Of a stretch of 64,000 bases of DNA, positions 1-6,901 are shown in pieces. The stretch's first letter is position 1; each line of letters opens with the position of its first letter. Both the position numbers and the translations under genes were made by a program. The notes below the pieces were generated by a model. It ran no database searches and was not told where the DNA came from. It saw only the letters and a list, made by a program, of their open reading frames with translations. Source of the stretch: Terasakiella brassicae (lineage in GTDB: Bacteria; Pseudomonadota; Alphaproteobacteria; Rhodospirillales; Terasakiellaceae); the NCBI RefSeq assembly GCF_014641495.1, contig NZ_BMHV01000016.1:1-64000 (forward strand), written 5' to 3'.

Positions 1-52
1 GTGCAAGCTGGACGGCTTCGCTTTTAAATTCATCAGATTTTTTGAGACTCAT
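1..52 (-). CDS. IS3-type transposase OrfA, N-terminal fragment cut by window edge
   Basis: Only the first 17 codons are in the window (MSLKKSDEFKSEAVQLA). The pattern of a short basic start followed by F-K-x-E-A-V-x-L resembles the beginning of the helix-turn-helix OrfA of IS3-family elements, which binds the transposon ends. A strong ribosome-binding site (AGGAGG) lies about 6 bases upstream. The stretch near 101-114, read on the minus strand as TGGACCCGTCCCCT, looks like an IS3-type terminal inverted repeat beginning with TG, so the element probably ends near 114 and runs out of the window to the left. Family assignment rests on few residues; OrfB is not visible. Confidence 0.55.
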   Translation of the reverse strand, partial: MSLKKSDEFKSEAVQLA

Positions 53-154
53 TTATTCCTCCTGTAAATCTCAGTTTAACAGAAGGTGCTCTCCAGTTTT
101 AGGGGACGGGTCCAGTCGCCCTGCAAATCAACGTAATATCGAGGAACGAGACAG

Positions 155-844
155 TTAGCCATTCAGTATTTTTTTCTCATATACCTGCGCAATTCGATCA
201 CCATCCCACAAAAAATACAGATGGTTTGCTTGGCGGCAATTGGATATTGCGCGGGGCTTAAAGGCAGCTATACATTCTCCTTCGGGATTGCGAACACTGT
301 CATAGACGATCCCCCAAGAACCCTCTTCCCGTAATCGTTTAGCAAAAGATTGTGAGGTCGCGTAACTTTCGGGGTCGTATAAGTCACTGCGAAGGTTTTG
401 GAGACCTCGTATATCGTGTAATGCAGCATCTACGGTAATAGCGTAGGCGCGCATATCCAATTCCATCTTGGGCTCATTGGTTGCGCGCATGAAATTTTCT
501 CGATGGTGTTTAACTTCAATAATGGCTGTTTCGAGGTCATTAGCAGCATAGAAGACACCATACATGCCGTCTGTGAAGCGGCTGCCGTCCGGATTAACGT
601 GGGTAAATGCAGCCATGATTGGGCTGGTATTAGGGCCAGAAATGCGATCTTCGGGCATTACAAGCGATAAGTCACCAGTTTCATCTCGCAACCGGTCATT
701 GGTTAGAGCTTCCAGTGCAAACACAGCATCAAGATCAGCTGGATTACTCACCCGTTCAAAGAGGCCAATCGGCGGGAACCTTGAGGGGACAATTCGATAG
801 CAAGGTTCCCAGAAAATATCATGTACCGATATATTGTCGCTCAT
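155..844 (-). CDS. RES-domain NAD+-degrading toxin
   Basis: This 229-residue protein matches the RES family, toxins that deplete cellular NAD+ by phosphorolysis or hydrolysis when not held by their antitoxin. The family is named for conserved Arg, Glu and Ser. Candidates here are Arg31 (LFERVS), Glu110 (AIIEVKHH) and Ser183 (YDSVRNP), with Tyr95/Tyr99 before the Glu as usual. Length is normal for longer RES proteins. It lies directly after the Xre/DUF2384 gene, and the antitoxin stop and the toxin start share one base (TAATG), so translation is probably coupled. No lesion is seen, so the toxin looks intact. NAD+ degradation is inferred from the family. Confidence 0.85.
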   Translation of the reverse strand: MSDNISVHDIFWEPCYRIVPSRFPPIGLFERVSNPADLDAVFALEALTNDRLRDETGDLSLVMPEDRISGPNTSPIMAAFTHVNPDGSRFTDGMYGVFYAANDLETAIIEVKHHRENFMRATNEPKMELDMRAYAITVDAALHDIRGLQNLRSDLYDPESYATSQSFAKRLREEGSWGIVYDSVRNPEGECIAAFKPRAISNCRQANHLYFLWDGDRIAQVYEKKILNG

Positions 845-1251
845 TAAATGCCGCCTCTTTGAGCATCAAGATATTGGCGAACGATAAACAGGTCGACAAC
901 ATTACCAGACAGCATTCTATCCAGCGCACTTCGGCCATTAAACAAGGGAGCATTATTAGCTTTTTTGATCCAATCATCTGCGGCATCTTCTCTAGGTAAC
1001 AGAATTTGGAGAGCTTTGTAGATCCCAAGGATATAAGAAAGGCGCTCTAAAGTGTCACGGGCAAGGGTGCAGCAATCAGGGTTTTTTTTCCATTTATAGT
1101 AGGTTGATTCATTTGTGACACCAAGGAGTGTCATGCATTCTTTGCCATTGAGTTTCCATAGATCTGCAATGTTAAAGAACGTGCGTAATCCCGCGCCTGA
1201 CATCGTTTTCCGGCTTTGGGCACTATTAAGTGCAGCATTAGCATTTGTCAT
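844..1251 (-). CDS. Xre/MbcA/ParS-type (DUF2384) antitoxin
   Basis: The start at 1251 gives 135 residues and is preceded by AAGGAG at good spacing; a longer frame to 1287 has no comparable site. The N-terminal half looks like a small helix-turn-helix domain (KECMTLLGVTNESTYYKW). The C-terminal half (about 75-135) fits the MbcA/ParS/Xre toxin-binding domain, ending in the usual 'LFNGRSALDRMLSG' segment that inserts into the RES active site. Its role would be to neutralise the adjacent RES toxin and repress the operon. The inverted repeat just upstream is the obvious operator candidate. Partner and order match known Xre-RES modules. Confidence 0.83.
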   Translation of the reverse strand: MTNANAALNSAQSRKTMSGAGLRTFFNIADLWKLNGKECMTLLGVTNESTYYKWKKNPDCCTLARDTLERLSYILGIYKALQILLPREDAADDWIKKANNAPLFNGRSALDRMLSGNVVDLFIVRQYLDAQRGGI

Positions 1252-1278
1252 AACGTTACTCCTTTTGACGCACGGTCT

Positions 1279-1318
1279 ACAAAGCACTCTCGGATGATTC
1301 CATCCGAGAGTGCTTTGT
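1279..1318 (-). promoter_or_regulatory. Perfect 18-bp inverted repeat, candidate operator of the toxin-antitoxin operon
   Basis: ACAAAGCACTCTCGGATG (1279-1296) is followed by the 4-base spacer ATTC and then its exact complement (1301-1318). It lies 27 bases upstream of the antitoxin start. A TATAAT on the minus strand at 1332-1337 could be the -10 element, which would put the repeat at or just after the transcription start. Xre antitoxins of RES modules bind inverted repeats in their promoters, so an operator is the simplest reading. A 5'-UTR hairpin is also possible; no U-run follows, so it is not an intrinsic terminator. No good -35 is seen. Confidence 0.6.
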
Positions 1319-1442
1319 AATTGAACAAGGGATTATATGGTCTATATATAACTCTATATTCATAGTAAATCAAGTTATTTTATGAATTTCATAGTTTTAT
1401 CAATTGAGGGCAGTCAAACTATGTAATGGCAAGGAATATGAG

Positions 1443-2777
1443 CTACTGTTTGGAAAACTGGATAATTTCAGCACTTATTTCATCATCTGCCATAGCCGCC
1501 TGTAAGTGTCTACCGATGGTATTTGTTGCTTGATGAAGTGGCTCAGCTTCTAAATGGGCATAACGTGCTGTTGTTTGGGTTTGTGTATGCCCCAATAAGC
1601 CGCCAATCAGGGGCAAGGGGATGCCAGCGCCAACGGCAATACTTGCAAAACTATGACGTAGATCGTGAACGCGGACATCAGCAATACCTGTTGGTAAGGT
1701 GTACCCTTTTTGATCTGCAATTCGTTTGACCGTTTGCAAACTTGGCCGGGTGTTATTTTCCTGTTTTATTTTTTCAATGACGGGTCCCCATATCTCGTCT
1801 TCTTCCAACATTAATATTGTTGCGAGATTGCGAATGCGTCGCCAAGTAGGGCCTAAATCATCCATATGGGTTTGAGGATTCTTGCCCACGATGACGTAAG
1901 GATTGTCTTTGAGCTTCTCTATATTGTTAAGGACTTCCAGTGCGGGTGGGCTTAATGGGATGTCTTTTGCACCCGTCTTGCTGTCCGGTAATGCAAAGCA
2001 ACGGCGATCCCAATTGATATAATCCCATTTTAAAGAAAGAATTTCACTCTTTCTTGCGCCGGTGAAAATTAAAAGCCGCAAAGCAGCCAAGGCATGTGGG
2101 GTACCTATATTTTCCCGTTCTGCAATGTGCATTGCTTTTGAGATAATCTGTAATTCCTGTTGAGATAAATAGCGCTTGCGTTTCTCTTCTTTAAATTTCT
2201 GTAATCGGTCTGTCGGATTGCGCCAATCGTGACGGATTTCATAAAGATCATCGGCAGTAAAATTGAATATTTTGGAAAGTAGTGCCAATACGCGATTAGC
2301 CTGATATGGGGTATCTTTTAAGGATTGGTGCAAACGTCGGACATCACTTTTAGCAACATCCACGGCTTTTACTTTACCCAGTGCAGGGAAAATAAAACGA
2401 TCCAAGAGGTGACGGTTCTCATAAACTGTTTTTTCTTTGTTATGAGGAATAGAATGTTCGATTAAGAAACGGTTGCCAAGCTCTGTCATGGTTTCGGCTT
2501 TACGTAACAGGTCTTGTTTAACTGCGGGATCATTACCGTTTTCAACATCGGACAACAATTCGAAGGCGGCTTTTCGGGCTTGGTCAACAGTCATTGGTGG
2601 ATAGCGGCCCACCTTGCGTTTACGTTCCCGCTTGCCAGCGCGCCAGTAAACTTGGAAGGTTTTATTCCCTTTTGGGCTAACGCGTATGCCGAACCCCTTT
2701 AATTCATCATCCCAAACAGCATACTCCTGTTCGGTTGGCTTTAGGGAATCAATTAAACGTTTGGTCAATTTCGGCAT
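1443..2777 (-). CDS. P4-type tyrosine recombinase (island integrase)
   Basis: The 444-residue protein has the layout of P4-like integrases. An N-terminal arm-binding domain (DUF4102-like, about 1-90, with KLTKRLIDSLKP and WDDELKGFGIRVSPKG) precedes a SAM-like core-binding domain (about 95-190) and the catalytic domain (about 200-420). Catalytic residues are all readable: Arg242 (TGARKSE), His371 and Arg374 (HDLRHSFAS), His397 (LLGHTQ) and the nucleophile Tyr406 (ARYAHL). It would integrate and excise the island at the tRNA-Thr site 320 bases upstream of its start. The gene is full length, so the enzyme may be active. No excisionase gene is visible between it and the junction. Confidence 0.93.
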   Translation of the reverse strand: MPKLTKRLIDSLKPTEQEYAVWDDELKGFGIRVSPKGNKTFQVYWRAGKRERKRKVGRYPPMTVDQARKAAFELLSDVENGNDPAVKQDLLRKAETMTELGNRFLIEHSIPHNKEKTVYENRHLLDRFIFPALGKVKAVDVAKSDVRRLHQSLKDTPYQANRVLALLSKIFNFTADDLYEIRHDWRNPTDRLQKFKEEKRKRYLSQQELQIISKAMHIAERENIGTPHALAALRLLIFTGARKSEILSLKWDYINWDRRCFALPDSKTGAKDIPLSPPALEVLNNIEKLKDNPYVIVGKNPQTHMDDLGPTWRRIRNLATILMLEEDEIWGPVIEKIKQENNTRPSLQTVKRIADQKGYTLPTGIADVRVHDLRHSFASIAVGAGIPLPLIGGLLGHTQTQTTARYAHLEAEPLHQATNTIGRHLQAAMADDEISAEIIQFSKQ

Positions 2778-3097
2778 AGGTCACCTCATATAGTAGAGTG
2801 GACAGGTGCAGGACAGGTAAATTTTTAAAGTGCCCCTTCTGAATAGCGCAGTAACCTTGGCGCTGGACAGGTTGGACACGTTGGACACCTTTCAGGCCCC
2901 TCTATCTCAATATTGATTACATCCATTTTGTATTTTCAAAATTCCATTTGGACGCAATTTGGACGCAAATTTCAGTTATTCATGGTGATCTACATTAACA
3001 ATACTTATCATGATATGTCACTAAAATAACGTAATATCAATATGTTGATGATATGCAGTGATTTTGCATGGCCCCACGTGATACCATAAAATTCTAA
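2778..3097. promoter_or_regulatory. Integrase upstream region with clustered TGGACA-type direct repeats
   Basis: No gene is seen here. Five related 9-mers in the same orientation lie at 2799-2807 (TGGACAGGT), 2810-2818 (AGGACAGGT), 2864-2872 (TGGACAGGT), 2873-2881 (TGGACACGT) and 2882-2890 (TGGACACCT). A second motif, ATTTGGACGCAA, occurs twice with an 11-base period at 2946-2957 and 2957-2968. Short direct repeats between int and the crossover site are typical arm-type binding sites for the N-terminal domain of tyrosine integrases or sites for an excisionase. That function is inferred; the repeats are seen directly. Confidence 0.5.
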
Positions 3098-3142
3098 TTC
3101 GTAATCAGTAGGTCGGAGGTTCAAATCCTCTCTTCGGCACCA
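3098..3142 (+). other. attR: 3' fragment of tRNA-Thr(CGU)
   Basis: The 45-bp segment reads as the 3' part of a tRNA from the first base of the anticodon loop to CCA. It has loop TTCGTAA (anticodon CGT), the 3' anticodon strand TCAGT, the variable loop, a T-arm GGAGG-TTCAAAT-CCTCT, the acceptor strand CTTCGGC, discriminator A and CCA. The matching 5' half (ACTGA and the GCCGAAG-like acceptor strand) is absent upstream, so it is not a functional gene. The break at the anticodon loop fits a known class of tyrosine-integrase crossover sites. It marks the right boundary of the island. Confidence 0.85.
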
Positions 3143-3227
3143 TGTTTTTTAATGAGTTATGTTACGTTATATACTTATTACTGTAATATGGACATGGTCG
3201 TAATAGCGCTAGCCATATATTGGCGGG

Positions 3228-3341
3228 ATGCTTCTTCTTGGAAAAGGAGTTAAGGCTGACGTCTGCGACGGTGTTATGTGGATTGATCGGGCTGTCCGTC
3301 AAGGTGACACGGATGCACAATTGATGTTAGCAGCCATGTAA
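3228..3341 (+). pseudogene. Remnant of a Sel1-like repeat protein
   Basis: The frame 3228-3341 encodes 37 residues with the end pattern of a Sel1-type tetratricopeptide-like repeat: 'LLLGKGVKAD' followed by 'WIDRAVRQGDTDAQLML', where G-x-G-V and the A-V-x-Q-G-D-x-D-A-Q block are the usual landmarks. The upstream frame (about 3195-3246) continues similar sequence in another phase, which suggests a frameshift. No complete gene or signal peptide is present. It lies just outside the island junction. Identification rests on one repeat, so confidence is modest. Confidence 0.4.
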
Positions 3342-3566
3342 ATATGACAAAAACTCAATTGATAGATTGACACACACCGAATTTGGGCGCAAATGATCCC
3401 TTTAGTATTCATTCGCGATCGCGCAATTCCGCTGAAAGCTCAGCGTGACAATATCTCGAAATTGAAAATAATTTATTGAATGCCCCGCCTGCGCTCCGGG
3501 ATGTTAAAAATGCCGAAGTTTATCCCTGTGTCGAAATAGGATGTATGCGCGGCCGAAAGAAACTTT

Positions 3567-4802
3567 ATGCAATCGAAAAATTTTGAGGCGCTTGGCCTGT
3601 CTGAACCATTGTTGCGTGCACTGCGAGAACAACAATTTGAAACGCCTACGCCCATTCAAGAACAATCAATACCTTCTCTTTTAGAAAAATGCGATTTGTT
3701 GGGGATTGCACAGACCGGGACTGGCAAGACGGCAGCCTTCAGTCTTCCCATCCTGCATGAACTTGCCGAAGATTGGGAACCGCCTGCGCCCAAGTTTCCC
3801 TTGAGTATCATTCTTGCTCCTACCCGAGAGCTGGCAATTCAAATTGGCGAATCGATTGAAAGCTTAGGGCGCCATCTCCCTGTTCGACATACTGTTATTT
3901 TTGGGGGTGTTAGCCAAAAACGTCAGGTTAGTGCACTTCAGCGCGGTGTTGATATTGTCGTTGCGACACCTGGGCGTCTTTTAGACCTAATGAACCAAGG
4001 GCATATTTCACTCAATCACATTTGGCATTTTGTATTGGACGAAGCTGATCGTATGTTGGATATGGGCTTCATCCATGATGTTAAAAAAATCATTGCCGCA
4101 CTGCCAAAAGAACGCCAAACCCTGTTCTTTTCCGCAACCATGCCCAAAACGGTTTCTGGACTTGCCAGCAGCATACTGCACGATCCCGTCCGTATAGAGG
4201 TGACACCGCAATCAACACCGGTTGAACGCATTGCCCAAAGTGTGTACTACGTGCCCGCAGCTGATAAAAATGGATTGCTAACCAATATCTTAGGCGATAA
4301 GTCCATAAATAAAACCATCGTCTTTACGCGGACGAAACACCGAGCCAACCGGGTGGCACAACAGCTTGATAAGGCGGGTATCACGTCAGCCGCTATTCAT
4401 GGCAATAAATCGCAAGGCGCACGGCAAAAAGCACTTAAAAACTTCAGCAGCGGTGAAGTCCGTGTTTTGGTGGCGACAGACATAGCAGCACGAGGGATTG
4501 ACATCGACAATGTCAGCCACGTCATTAACTTCGAGCTTCCGAATATTGCTGAAGATTACGTTCATCGTATCGGTCGTACAGCAAGGGCTGGGGCATCTGG
4601 TGCTGCAATTTCTATGTGTGATCCAAGTGAACAAGCTTACCTTCGTGATATTGAAAAACTGATGCAGCAGCAACTTGATGTTTTAGGTGGTCAACCGTCT
4701 CAGGACGAGCCCAAACCGACTAAGCGGGGTTCTCGAGCGTCTCCGAACCGCCGAGCGAAGTCAAAACGGTATCAAGGTAAGCCTAAAAAAAGCGCAGCGT
4801 AG
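3567..4802 (+). CDS. rhlE: DEAD-box ATP-dependent RNA helicase, RhlE-like
   Basis: The 411-residue protein has the complete DEAD-box set: Q-motif (TPTPIQ, Gln31), Walker A AQTGTGKT (48-55), PTRELA (85-90), TPGR (134-137), DEAD (158-161), SAT (189-191), and in the second RecA domain ATDIAARGID and HRIGRTAR. A basic Lys/Arg-rich tail of about 35 residues follows (RGSRASPNRRAKSKR), typical of RhlE-type helicases that remodel RNA in ribosome assembly or mRNA decay. It starts about 425 bases from the island junction and is the first intact core gene. There is no obvious partner; a small basic protein gene follows 136 bases later. Subfamily assignment is by overall resemblance. Confidence 0.9.
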   Translation: MQSKNFEALGLSEPLLRALREQQFETPTPIQEQSIPSLLEKCDLLGIAQTGTGKTAAFSLPILHELAEDWEPPAPKFPLSIILAPTRELAIQIGESIESLGRHLPVRHTVIFGGVSQKRQVSALQRGVDIVVATPGRLLDLMNQGHISLNHIWHFVLDEADRMLDMGFIHDVKKIIAALPKERQTLFFSATMPKTVSGLASSILHDPVRIEVTPQSTPVERIAQSVYYVPAADKNGLLTNILGDKSINKTIVFTRTKHRANRVAQQLDKAGITSAAIHGNKSQGARQKALKNFSSGEVRVLVATDIAARGIDIDNVSHVINFELPNIAEDYVHRIGRTARAGASGAAISMCDPSEQAYLRDIEKLMQQQLDVLGGQPSQDEPKPTKRGSRASPNRRAKSKRYQGKPKKSAA

Positions 4803-4938
4803 TTTATACTGAACATACGACATCACGAAATCGGAGTGGCTTCTGGCTATCTTTCTTAAAATTGGCAGATGCGGACGAGATCGACATTTTTCTGTCAGAT
4901 GAAGATGATGAATTATTCTCTAAAGAGAAGGAAAAGTT

Positions 4939-5157
4939 ATGGGATCAGGATCAACACGACCAAACACTGCAGATGATAAAATGATCGCGGCCATTGAACG
5001 CGGCGATCAGAGTGAATTTCAAGACAGCAGACCGCCAAAGGTTAAGGACAATACCCTTATCAAATCCAAAAAAGCACAAAAGCAAAAAACGCTTGATAAA
5101 ACAAAAGCTTTGAAAGCGTTGAGGCTGGCTGCAGAGAAAGAAAAGAAGGCTAAATAG
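4939..5157 (+). CDS. Small basic protein of unknown function
   Basis: The 72-residue frame has a good ribosome-binding site (AAGGAAAAG) about 6 bases before its ATG. It begins with MGSGSTRPNTADDKM, then an acidic-neutral stretch, and ends in an extended Lys/Ala helix (about 40-72), which suggests nucleic acid binding or a coiled-coil tail. There is no signal peptide or membrane segment. I do not recognise a family. It lies on the same strand as the helicase gene, which could share its transcript because no terminator is seen between them. It may be a real small gene or a degraded piece of the worn region around it. Confidence 0.5.
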   Translation: MGSGSTRPNTADDKMIAAIERGDQSEFQDSRPPKVKDNTLIKSKKAQKQKTLDKTKALKALRLAAEKEKKAK

Positions 5158-5164
5158 AAGCCGA

Positions 5165-5593
5165 AGATTTCTTTTTCCTTTGGGTTCATAGCGGACATTT
5201 AATCCATCACAGAGTTTGTCCGTTCTCGGCCTTGTATTTTGTCCGGTGATGGAAAGGGCCTGCAATAACATTAGAACAGTATCGGCGATATCTTCTGGTG
5301 TCGAAATACGTTGTAACGGAAGTTGACCGGACAAGCATACATCTTGTCTTCATTGCCTTGCCACCACCGGGTTTTTACGGCACCCGGCATAACGCCATTT
5401 ATACGGATATCCGGGGCTAATGCCCCTGCCAATGGCTTTGTTAGTTCATCATTGCAGCTTTGGAAACGGCATATGGGATTGACGACCCAAAACCGGTTTT
5501 TCCAGCAATACTGCCCACATTGACAATTGCACGCCCAATGCCAGTTGCGCCGCCTGTAACCATGGCAATTTTACCATCCATTGGGCTGAGCAT
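5165..5593 (-). pseudogene. Broken short-chain dehydrogenase/reductase gene
   Basis: Read leftwards from the ATG at 5593 (MLSPMDGKIAMVTGG), the Rossmann motif TGGATGIG is followed almost at once by NVGSIAGKTGFGSS and the active-site segment IPYAVSKAA. Roughly 110 residues between the cofactor loop and the catalytic Ser are therefore missing. A stop follows 'AMMN'. The C-terminal parts continue in two other frames: LAPDIRINGVMPGAVKTRWW near 5380-5450, and LQRISTPEDIADTVLMLLQ with SITGQ near 5240-5330. At least one internal deletion and two frameshifts have destroyed the gene. The original substrate cannot be told. Confidence 0.8.
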
Positions 5594-5965
5594 TTACCGA
5601 CAAGCTGATCGCCTAAGCGATGGGCTTGAATTTCTCATCACGCTCATAAGACTAAGAGTTAAGCAGATAAACGTGTTTGTCCAAGCCTTTTAAAAGGTAA
5701 AGGGGGTTGCGAAGGCGGGAAGGGCAAAAACTGCAAACGCGGTTTTATGCAACTACACTTGAATCCAGAGTGTTTAAAAACCCTTAAATTTTGTCTGCGC
5801 ATGTAGGTAACACTTTTTTTACGAAAAAACAGTATGTTGTAAGGAGCTTGAGGCGTGTCTTGATCCTCAAGGTTTCAGCGGTGTTGGTCTTTTTTACTTT
5901 GAAAACAACATTCGTAGTTGATCTTGACGGGTAAAGGCTCACATAATGACAAATAGGCAATAAAA
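5594..5965. other. Intergenic stretch without a recognised gene
   Basis: No convincing coding frame is seen on either strand. A short inverted repeat, CTTGAGG (5847-5853) and CCTCAAG (5865-5871), could form a weak hairpin. TTGATC (5918-5923) and CATAAT (5942-5947), 18 bases apart, are a possible promoter for the gene that starts at 5966. The left part adjoins the broken dehydrogenase and may be degraded coding sequence. Confidence 0.35.
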
Positions 5966-6793
5966 ATGTTGGAAAATTCAGCGCATGTCCATCAGGGGGC
6001 ATCCAATGTGTCGGGGTCATCTTTTTTACATGACGCCGACAATGATAAAGAACAAAATGGCGATGTAAAAATGGCTGAGACAAAATCAAAAGCATCGAAT
6101 TTGAAACATTCCTATACCATTCCCTGCTCCAGTCAATTTCGGGATCGGGTGTCAAAACTGGCTGATCGCAAAAAAGTAAATGTGGCGGATCTTGCTCGTT
6201 CCGTTTTGTTGATGGTCAGTGATGCTGACATATCTGATTTTGCCGATCCGGGCGACCCGGACCCGCAAGACCGTGAAACCGTGATCCTGAAATCGGGGCC
6301 GAGCAAGGGCCGACCATGGCGACGCAAGCCTCGACTGCAAGTTCGCATGGCCCCCGGTTATGATGCTTTGTTCATTCGTAAGGCGCTCAACTTAGCATTG
6401 TATATGGAGGAGGGCAAGGCACAGGTGCGCATCGATACCCCAGAAACCATAGAGCAACGCCAACGCGAGATTGATCGTATTCGTAAAGAGGCACAAGAAG
6501 CCGCAAAACAAGAACAGAAAAATCATCAACTACCCGAAACGGTTGAGGAATTGGAAAGACTTCAGGCGATTGTATCTGTGTTGTCGTTTGAACCGTTACG
6601 AGATGGTGTTCAGGATCGAAGTGATGCGTTGCATATTCTGGGTTTCCCGCCAAAGACCTATCCAAGCCGTATGGAACTGCGGGCACGGTTTCGCATGCTG
6701 GCGACAATTCACCACCCAGACGGGAAGTATGGCAGCCATGAACGCATGAGCCAATTGAACCAGGCGATGGAAGTTTTGCGCTATGCAAGCTGA
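5966..6793 (+). CDS. Ribbon-helix-helix-like plus J-domain protein
   Basis: The 275-residue protein has two recognisable ends. Around residues 48-85, SYTIPCSSQFRDRV followed by KVNVADLARSVL resembles a ribbon-helix-helix fold (one strand, two helices), usually a DNA-binding module. The last 60 residues form a J-domain: DALHILGF, then a helix, then the HPD signature in IHHPDGKYGS and a final NQAMEVLR helix, the part that stimulates DnaK ATPase. Between them is a charged helical stretch (about 150-200). A later ATG at 6071 is an alternative start; neither has a strong ribosome-binding site. It is probably a DNA- or complex-targeted DnaK co-chaperone, which is inference. A terminator follows. 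Confidence 0.72.
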   Translation: MLENSAHVHQGASNVSGSSFLHDADNDKEQNGDVKMAETKSKASNLKHSYTIPCSSQFRDRVSKLADRKKVNVADLARSVLLMVSDADISDFADPGDPDPQDRETVILKSGPSKGRPWRRKPRLQVRMAPGYDALFIRKALNLALYMEEGKAQVRIDTPETIEQRQREIDRIRKEAQEAAKQEQKNHQLPETVEELERLQAIVSVLSFEPLRDGVQDRSDALHILGFPPKTYPSRMELRARFRMLATIHHPDGKYGSHERMSQLNQAMEVLRYAS

Positions 6794-6794
6794 C

Positions 6795-6816
6795 TTATCC
6801 ACAGGGGTGTGGATAA
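6795..6816. promoter_or_regulatory. Two facing DnaA boxes
   Basis: TTATCCACA at 6795-6803 and its complement TGTGGATAA at 6808-6816 are both exact matches to the strong DnaA-box consensus, separated by GGGG. They begin just after the stop codon of the J-domain gene. A third exact copy, TTATCCACA, lies at 6983-6991 inside the next gene. DnaA binding is expected from the consensus; the function here (titration, regulation of the following gene, or a hairpin in mRNA) is open. Confidence 0.6.
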
Positions 6817-6825
6817 ATTTTCTTT

Positions 6826-6857
6826 TGCCGTTCTGTTTTCGGAACGGCATTTTTTTT
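6826..6857 (+). terminator. Intrinsic terminator after the J-domain gene
   Basis: TGCCGTTC (6826-6833) and GAACGGCA (6842-6849) form an 8-bp stem with an 8-base loop, followed by a run of eight T. Confidence 0.85.
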
Positions 6858-6901
6858 GGTAGGATACTTCTGTAAACTACACTGTTTGAAAGGTAGAATG
6901 G

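Larger units (their letters stand above)
1..3142. mobile_element. Right end of an integrated genomic island (IS, toxin-antitoxin, integrase, attR)
   Basis: The stretch contains an insertion sequence end, a RES/Xre toxin-antitoxin pair and a P4-type integrase that starts about 320 bases from a tRNA-Thr 3' fragment. For islands integrated into the 3' part of a tRNA gene read left to right, the reconstituted tRNA is at the left junction and the duplicated 3' fragment at the right junction. The boundary therefore falls at 3142 and the island extends left beyond position 1. By eye the segment is richer in A+T than the genes from 6900 onward. The left boundary and total size cannot be seen. Confidence 0.7.

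Noticed and set aside
130-3038. Shared 11-mer AACGTAATATC at 130-140 and 3028-3038 as island att repeats
   Set aside because: An 11-base match within 3 kb of AT-rich DNA is expected by chance, and the left copy is not at a boundary.
4859-4981. Acidic reading frame (LADADEIDIFLSDEDDELF...) overlapping the start of the small basic gene
   Set aside because: Only a TTG could start it, there is no ribosome-binding site, and it overlaps the better-supported frame at 4939.
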